Shown one piece after another: positions 15,025-19,362 of a stretch of 19,362 nt of DNA. Positions within the stretch are counted from its first letter, which is position 1; every line of letters begins with the position of its first letter. The notes beneath the pieces are model-generated. The model saw only the letters and a program-made list of their open reading frames with translations. It was not told the origin of the DNA and made no database searches. Origin of the DNA: an uncultured Bacteroidota bacterium (lineage in GTDB: Bacteria > Bacteroidota > Bacteroidia > Bacteroidales > CAIWKO01); the NCBI GenBank assembly GCA_937934705.1, contig CALGYY010000183.1:1-19362 (forward strand), written 5' to 3'. The position numbers and the translations under genes are program-made.

Positions 15025-16485
15025 ATGCTGAATCAGAAACTACAACAAAAACTCCTGCAAAAGCTGTCGCCTCAGCAGATTCAACTCATGAAACTGCTGC
15101 AGGTACCTACTGTGGCCCTAGAACAAAGGATCAAACAGGAAATTGAAGAAAACCCTGCACTGGAAGAGGCTTCCGATGATGACGACGAGCAGGCGCGTGA
15201 CGAAGATCAGGAGGATCAGCAGGAGGACGACAAGCAGGATGACGAGTTTGACCTGGAAGAATATCTCGACGACGACTACATCCCCGATTACAAACTGACC
15301 GCCAACAACAAAAGTCCGGATGATGATGCCGACCGGCGCGACATTCCCTTTGTATCGCAGCTCAGTTTCCACGAATCACTGATCACGCAGCTCGGCCTCA
15401 GGCCTTACACGGGAAATCAGTATGAGATTGGAATGTATATCATCGGAAACCTCGATGATTCGGGCTATCTGAAACGGGATGTTGAGGCTATGGTGGACGA
15501 TCTCGCTTTTTCGCAGAATATTCAGACCACCAAAGAGGAGATTCTGGAGGTCCTCGCCCTCATCCAGGAGTTTGACCCACCCGGTGTCGGTGCACGTGAT
15601 CTGCAGGAATGCCTGCTGATCCAGCTGCGGCGTATAGAAGATCCGGAACCCCCTGTTTTGCACGCTATTCAGATCATCTCCCGGAATTTCAACGAGTTCA
15701 TCAAAAAGCACTTCGACAAGATTACGAAAAAGATGAACATCACGGAAGAAGAGCTGAAACTGGCCTATAATGAAATCCTGAAGTTGAATCCCAAACCGGG
15801 TAACAGCCTGGGCGAAACAGCCAAAACGGCACATTATATTGTCCCGGATTTCATCATCACGGCCACAGAGGGACAGCTTGAGCTTACGCTGAATTCACGG
15901 AATGCCCCCGAACTCCGGATTAACCGATCCTATCAGGAAATGATAGAGGGTCTGGCAGCCAGCAAGAAGAAACCCAGCGGACAGGAAAAGGACCTGATCG
16001 TTTTTGTGAAACAAAAGATAGATTCAGCCCGCTGGTTCATCGATATGATCAAGCAAAGACAGAATACCCTTTACGGGACCATGAAGGCCATCATGGATTA
16101 TCAGTCAGAATACTTCAGCACCGGCGATGAAACCAAGATCAAACCTATGATTCTGAAGGATATCGCTGAAATTGTGAACCTCGATATATCCACAATCTCC
16201 AGGGTCGCCAACAGCAAATATGTTCAGACGCCTTATGGTACTTTCCTGCTGAAAAGCTTCTTTTCGGAGTCCTTGTCCACAGATACTGGCGAAGAGGTTT
16301 CTACCCGCGAAGTCAAGAAGATCCTGACCGACTGTGTGGAAGCGGAAGATAAAACCAAACCTGTGACCGATGAGGAACTGATGAATATTCTCAAATCCAA
16401 GGGTTACAATATTGCCCGGCGCACCGTTGCCAAATACCGTGAACAGCTGGGAATCCCCGTTGCCAGATTAAGGAAAGAGCTCTGA
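15025..16485 (+). CDS. rpoN: RNA polymerase sigma-54 factor
   Basis: This 486-residue alternative sigma factor directs RNA polymerase to -24/-12 promoters and needs an AAA+ enhancer-binding protein. Region I (1-48) is rich in Q and L (KLLQKLSPQQIQLMKLLQ). Region II (about 47-88) is extremely acidic, mostly D, E and Q, as is usual in this family. The core-binding domain follows. The DNA-binding part has a helix-turn-helix (about 377-398, LKDIAEIVNLDISTISRVAN) and the diagnostic RpoN box A464-RRTVAKYRE-473 near the end. The ATG gives the canonical sigma-54 N-terminus; it has no clear Shine-Dalgarno, common in Bacteroidota. Two earlier ATGs (15005, 15011) are out of frame. No enhancer-binding protein gene lies in the window. 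A membrane-protein gene starts 2 nt after the stop. Confidence 0.97.
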   Translation: MLNQKLQQKLLQKLSPQQIQLMKLLQVPTVALEQRIKQEIEENPALEEASDDDDEQARDEDQEDQQEDDKQDDEFDLEEYLDDDYIPDYKLTANNKSPDDDADRRDIPFVSQLSFHESLITQLGLRPYTGNQYEIGMYIIGNLDDSGYLKRDVEAMVDDLAFSQNIQTTKEEILEVLALIQEFDPPGVGARDLQECLLIQLRRIEDPEPPVLHAIQIISRNFNEFIKKHFDKITKKMNITEEELKLAYNEILKLNPKPGNSLGETAKTAHYIVPDFIITATEGQLELTLNSRNAPELRINRSYQEMIEGLAASKKKPSGQEKDLIVFVKQKIDSARWFIDMIKQRQNTLYGTMKAIMDYQSEYFSTGDETKIKPMILKDIAEIVNLDISTISRVANSKYVQTPYGTFLLKSFFSESLSTDTGEEVSTREVKKILTDCVEAEDKTKPVTDEELMNILKSKGYNIARRTVAKYREQLGIPVARLRKEL

Positions 16486-16487
16486 GG

Positions 16488-17123
16488 GTGAACACCAGCA
16501 GTATCAACGGTTTTGAAAGTAACCTGGCGAAAGGCATTTCCTACGCTTTGCATCCCCTGCTGATCCCCCTTTACGCACTCCTGCTCATTTTCAGACTGCA
16601 GACCCTCAGCGTATATATCATTCCGGAAGCCGCCCGCTGGCTCATCCTCGGAATGACTGCCATCTCCACCATTGCTTTTCCCATTTTGATCATCCTGTTA
16701 TTCATAAGAAAAGGTCTCATCGGAAATCTCAGAATGGAGAAGCAGGAAGAAAGGATGTATCCCTGCCTGATCGTTTCCGTGATCTATTATGTGATGTATC
16801 TGTTGTTCCAGAGCATAAAAATTCCCGGTATCGTCAGCAATTTCTTCCTCGGCGTGGCCACGCTGATGCTGCTCGCCCTGTTTATCAACCTGAAATGGAA
16901 AATCAGTCTCCATATGCTGGCGATGGGCGGAATCAGCGGGACGTTTGCCGGAATCGCGGCTGCTTATGAACTGAACATTGTCTGGTTGGTCGCCCTCTGG
17001 CTGTTGTTGAGCGGAGTTGCCGGTTATGCCCGTCTAAAACTCAACGCCCACAAGGCCTCCGAAGTTTATTTCGGCTTCCTTGCGGGCGCTGCAGGGATGT
17101 TCCTTCTATATTACCTGATGTAA
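16488..17123 (+). CDS. Multi-pass inner-membrane protein, function unknown
   Basis: This 211-residue protein has about six or seven hydrophobic segments: roughly 17-36, 46-68, 86-105, 112-130, 137-158, 161-180 and 188-211. It has short loops and a positively charged stretch around 70-85 (RKGLIGNLRMEKQEER). The start is GTG, 2 nt after the rpoN stop. AGGAAAGAG at the end of rpoN supplies the ribosome site, so translation is probably coupled to rpoN. No ATG could include the first membrane segment. The first segment (SYALHPLLIPLYALLLIF) recalls membrane proteins loosely annotated as PAP2-phosphatase-related in Bacteroidota, but I see no phosphatase motif (KxxxxxxRP, SGH or SRxxxxxHxxxD). No specific function can be given. 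Confidence 0.8.
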   Translation: MNTSSINGFESNLAKGISYALHPLLIPLYALLLIFRLQTLSVYIIPEAARWLILGMTAISTIAFPILIILLFIRKGLIGNLRMEKQEERMYPCLIVSVIYYVMYLLFQSIKIPGIVSNFFLGVATLMLLALFINLKWKISLHMLAMGGISGTFAGIAAAYELNIVWLVALWLLLSGVAGYARLKLNAHKASEVYFGFLAGAAGMFLLYYLM

Positions 17124-17130
17124 TATTCTG

Positions 17131-18906
17131 TCAGAATGCATAGCGGTTGTCCTCGATCAGGACATCCGCAATCCTGCGGCGTGCTTCCTTGACGTTAACC
17201 GGCTTGCAGGAAGTAAGAGTGTGCAGACTCCTTCTCAGGACCTCGAACTCCTCCCCTTCTGCAATACAGGTCACGGCATCCATTCCGAATTTGTTGATCC
17301 TGCCGGCAGCTTCATATGCAAAGCAATCCAGCATATCTCTGTAAATCGCATTCGCATCACCCCGGAACTGTTCCATTTTTCTGACGCGCAGGAACATGGA
17401 CTCCGTAACGTAAAGCTGAATAATCATATCTGATATACTCATCATGATCTCCTGCTCGCTGCTGTATTGCTTTCCGACAGCCTCATAAGCCCGGCCCAGG
17501 ATCAGAAGTACTGCCTTTTTCATCTGGCTGCACAATTCACCGTAATATCCATAATAATCATTTGATGCTGCAGGCTGAAGCTTTCCGGCACGTGCTTCTT
17601 CCCAAAGTGCAGCGGCCTGCGCAAAAACAGGAGAAGCTGCTTTTTTGGCAAATTTCAAAGTCATGTCAGCAACCACCAGACGGTTGATCTCATTGGTTCC
17701 CTCGAATATTCTGTTGATCCTGCTGTCGCGGTAGCAACGGTCAACCGGCATCTCTGCAGAAAAGCCCATGCCTCCATGTATCTGTACGGCCTCATCCACG
17801 ATATAATCCTGCGACTCTGAGCCGAAAACCTTGAGAATGGCGGCCTCAAGAGCATACTCCCCGATGGCCTCCAGGTAGGCTTTACCTTTATCCATACCTT
17901 GCTGTACATGGAAGTTGATCGTGTCATCCACGTACTGACTGGTCCGGTAAGTAGCCGTTTCCGTTGCAAAAGTACGGATGACCTGCTCAGCGAGCTTATA
18001 CTTGATCGCACCGAAAGACGAGATCAGTGCACCGAACTGCTTGCGTTCATTCGCGTAATTCACCGAATGTAGCAGGGCACGTTTACAGCCACCAATAGTA
18101 TTCGCTCCCAGCTTGATTCTCCCGATATGCAGGATGTTCAGCGCAATCCTGAAACCTTCTCCCCTCTTTCCAAGGAGGTTCTCCACCGGCACCTTGCAAT
18201 CGTTGAAAAATATCTGTACCGTGGAAGAACCCTTGATCCCCATTTTATGCTCCTCGGCACCAAAACTGACTCCCGGAAAATCGCGCTCAACGATAAATGC
18301 ACTCAGAATTTTATCGTTGTCGATCTTGGCAAAAACAGTCAGCACATCTGCAAATCCCCCGTTGGTGATCCACATTTTCTGACCATTGAGAATATAATGC
18401 TTACCATCGTCAGACAAGGTTGCCCTTGTTTTTCCCGAATTGGCATCAGAACCGGCGTTCGGCTCAGTCAGGCAATACGCTGCAGCCCTTGCGCCGGATG
18501 CAAGATCGGGCAGATATTTCTTTTTCTGCTCCTCTGTCCCATAATAAAGAATAGGCAGGGAACCAATTCCCGTATGCGCCGAAAATGCCACCGCATAAGA
18601 AAAGCCACCACCCAGCTCAGCGGCCACCAGCATACTGGTGACAAACGATTGCCCGAAGCCTTCGTACTCCTCAGGAATACTGACACCCAGCAAACCCAGT
18701 TCCCCTGTTTTTGAGATCAGCTTGCGCAACAATCCCTCTTCATGATGATCAATCGCATCAAGATGCGGAAAAACTTCCTTGTCGAGAAAATCGCTGCAGG
18801 TTTCAGCGATCATTTTCTGTTCCTCATTGAACTCTTCAGGGATGAATACATCCTCGGCATCGCGCAGCAGGAATTCACCACCTTTTAAATAACCTTTGTG
18901 TTCCAT
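17131..18906 (-). CDS. Acyl-CoA dehydrogenase, long form with C-terminal extension
   Basis: This 591-residue FAD enzyme introduces the alpha-beta double bond in acyl-CoA thioesters during beta-oxidation. The N-terminal helical domain is followed by the flavin/substrate signature AYCLTEPNAGSDA (about 143-155) and WITNGG (179-184). The C-terminal helical domain carries the catalytic base E402 in IFEGTNEINR, after QIHGGMGFSAEMPVDRCYRD. About 160 further helical residues follow, so the size resembles the VLCAD/ACAD9 type rather than the 380-residue short forms. Chain-length preference cannot be read from the sequence. I chose the ATG at 18906-18904 (MEHKGYLKGGEF); the frame extends 19 codons further to a GTG, but a -7 promoter box at 18937-18944 lies inside that extension. 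It converges on the membrane-protein gene with a 7-nt gap. No electron-transfer flavoprotein gene is linked. Confidence 0.94.
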   Translation of the reverse strand: MEHKGYLKGGEFLLRDAEDVFIPEEFNEEQKMIAETCSDFLDKEVFPHLDAIDHHEEGLLRKLISKTGELGLLGVSIPEEYEGFGQSFVTSMLVAAELGGGFSYAVAFSAHTGIGSLPILYYGTEEQKKKYLPDLASGARAAAYCLTEPNAGSDANSGKTRATLSDDGKHYILNGQKMWITNGGFADVLTVFAKIDNDKILSAFIVERDFPGVSFGAEEHKMGIKGSSTVQIFFNDCKVPVENLLGKRGEGFRIALNILHIGRIKLGANTIGGCKRALLHSVNYANERKQFGALISSFGAIKYKLAEQVIRTFATETATYRTSQYVDDTINFHVQQGMDKGKAYLEAIGEYALEAAILKVFGSESQDYIVDEAVQIHGGMGFSAEMPVDRCYRDSRINRIFEGTNEINRLVVADMTLKFAKKAASPVFAQAAALWEEARAGKLQPAASNDYYGYYGELCSQMKKAVLLILGRAYEAVGKQYSSEQEIMMSISDMIIQLYVTESMFLRVRKMEQFRGDANAIYRDMLDCFAYEAAGRINKFGMDAVTCIAEGEEFEVLRRSLHTLTSCKPVNVKEARRRIADVLIEDNRYAF

Positions 18907-18936
18907 AATTTTCTGTTTCCGGATTTTTTGAAGGTG

Positions 18937-18944
18937 CAAAAGTA
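18937..18944 (-). promoter_or_regulatory. -7 element for the acyl-CoA dehydrogenase gene
   Basis: CAAAAGTA on the plus strand reads TACTTTTG on the minus strand, the same box as for asnS. It ends 30 nt before the ATG. CTG stands 20 nt upstream on the minus strand (18965-18967), a near match to the -33 TTG. Confidence 0.6.
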
Positions 18945-18963
18945 ATATTTGATGCCCAATCAC

Positions 18964-19362
18964 TCAGCCTTTGGTACAGTGGATTTCACCTTTGATGATG
19001 ATAAATTCCTGTTATACTGCATATTGCAATCTTAATATTTATACATTTTTAACAAAGTCAATGCTTCAGAAAATGCAGAGCATGAAGGATGGAAGATTTT
19101 TTTTTAATGATCGCTTTTGTACAAGCTGAAGGTTCTGGAGTCCTCCGCTCCCGAATTGTGTTTTTTTTTCTTTTCCACTTTTGCTTGATTCACGCCCGCA
19201 CCGGACCGCGGTTTCGACCCTGCCACCGCACACCTGCTAACTTATTGGTTGCAAAACCAAAAATACTTTTCATCAGGGTTATCTTGCACGTCCTCAACAA
19301 CGGAGGGTTTCCAATTGCTGCGAAGCAGCAAGGTTTTCGAGCCCATAGCAATAGCCGCAGCT
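18964..19362. other. Right-edge stretch without a confident gene; T tracts and three hairpins
   Basis: The first part (to about 19080) is AT-rich and resembles ordinary upstream DNA. Two runs of nine T follow (19097-19105 and 19161-19169), then a GC-rich block (about 19191-19235). Three perfect short inverted repeats occur close together: GCGGT/ACCGC (19208-19229); TTGGTT-GCAA-AACCAA (19245-19260); and TTGCTGC-GAA-GCAGCAA (19315-19331). Two minus-strand frames stay open from the right edge, one to TAA at 19242-19244 (39 codons) and one to TGA at 19190-19192 (56 codons). They overlap, so at most one can be real, and neither resembles a known family. I cannot tell whether this is a gene end, a repeat, an integron-type recombination site or a structured RNA. 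Confidence 0.4.

Noticed and set aside
18907..18963. GTG-started extension of the acyl-CoA dehydrogenase
   Set aside because: The extension contains the predicted -7 promoter box (18937-18944) and reads as a random Q/K/L string; the ATG at 18906 begins the conserved protein.
19037..19105. Hairpin-like ATGCT/AGCAT and CTTCA/TGAAG pairs before a 9-T run, as a plus-strand terminator
   Set aside because: The stems are 5 bp, mutually exclusive and have long loops, and no plus-strand gene lies upstream for it to terminate.
1..19362. tRNA, rRNA, CRISPR arrays, insertion sequences, toxin-antitoxin or defence genes
   Set aside because: No cloverleaf, repeat-spacer pattern, transposase, integrase or defence-type motif was found; the gaps are short apart from the right edge.

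Overview
The window reads as a chromosomal, mostly housekeeping segment from a member of the Bacteroidota, probably Bacteroidales-like. The clade signs are: (i) the left-edge fragment ends like a type IX secretion (T9SS) type B sorting domain; (ii) nearly every transcription unit starts behind a TAnnTTTG -7 element, the Bacteroidota form of the promoter; (iii) Shine-Dalgarno sequences are mostly weak; (iv) the gene content (guaB, tandem parvulin chaperones with a MoxR ATPase, short-chain threonine dehydrogenase plus kbl, a periplasmic DUF4139 protein) fits that phylum. No tRNA, rRNA, CRISPR array, transposase or phage gene is visible.

Layout. 1-102: tail of a secreted protein, closed by a strong hairpin terminator. 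226-1695: guaB (IMP dehydrogenase) with its own promoter. 1815-7123: one apparent operon for envelope protein folding, comprising a 667-aa multi-parvulin protein, a parvulin-like lipoprotein starting at TTG, a SurA-like protein and a MoxR AAA+ ATPase. 7124-8782 (minus): a periplasmic DUF4140/DUF4139 (MuiA-type) protein converging on moxR with no intergenic DNA. 8924-11209: tdh-kbl, the two-step conversion of threonine to glycine and acetyl-CoA, divergent from the DUF4139 gene and closed by a terminator at 11231-11265. 11304-16485: dacB (PBP4), elbB, asnS and rpoN, each with its own -7 element. 16488-17123: a multi-pass membrane protein 2 nt behind rpoN. 17131-18906 (minus): a long-form acyl-CoA dehydrogenase. 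18964-19362: no confident gene, but a hairpin-rich, T-tract-rich stretch unlike the rest, possibly the edge of a repeat or accessory element.

How it fits together. The parvulin operon should work in the periplasm on outer-membrane and secreted proteins. dacB trims peptidoglycan. tdh/kbl and the acyl-CoA dehydrogenase feed acetyl-CoA metabolism. guaB, asnS and rpoN are core information-processing functions. I see no clearly new defence or mobile system. The most interesting points are the pattern of lost catalytic histidines across the parvulin domains, promoter -7 boxes whose TTG mimics a start codon, a possibly leaderless dacB, overlapping divergent promoters at 8864-8881, stop-to-stop convergent genes at 7121-7126, and the unexplained right edge.
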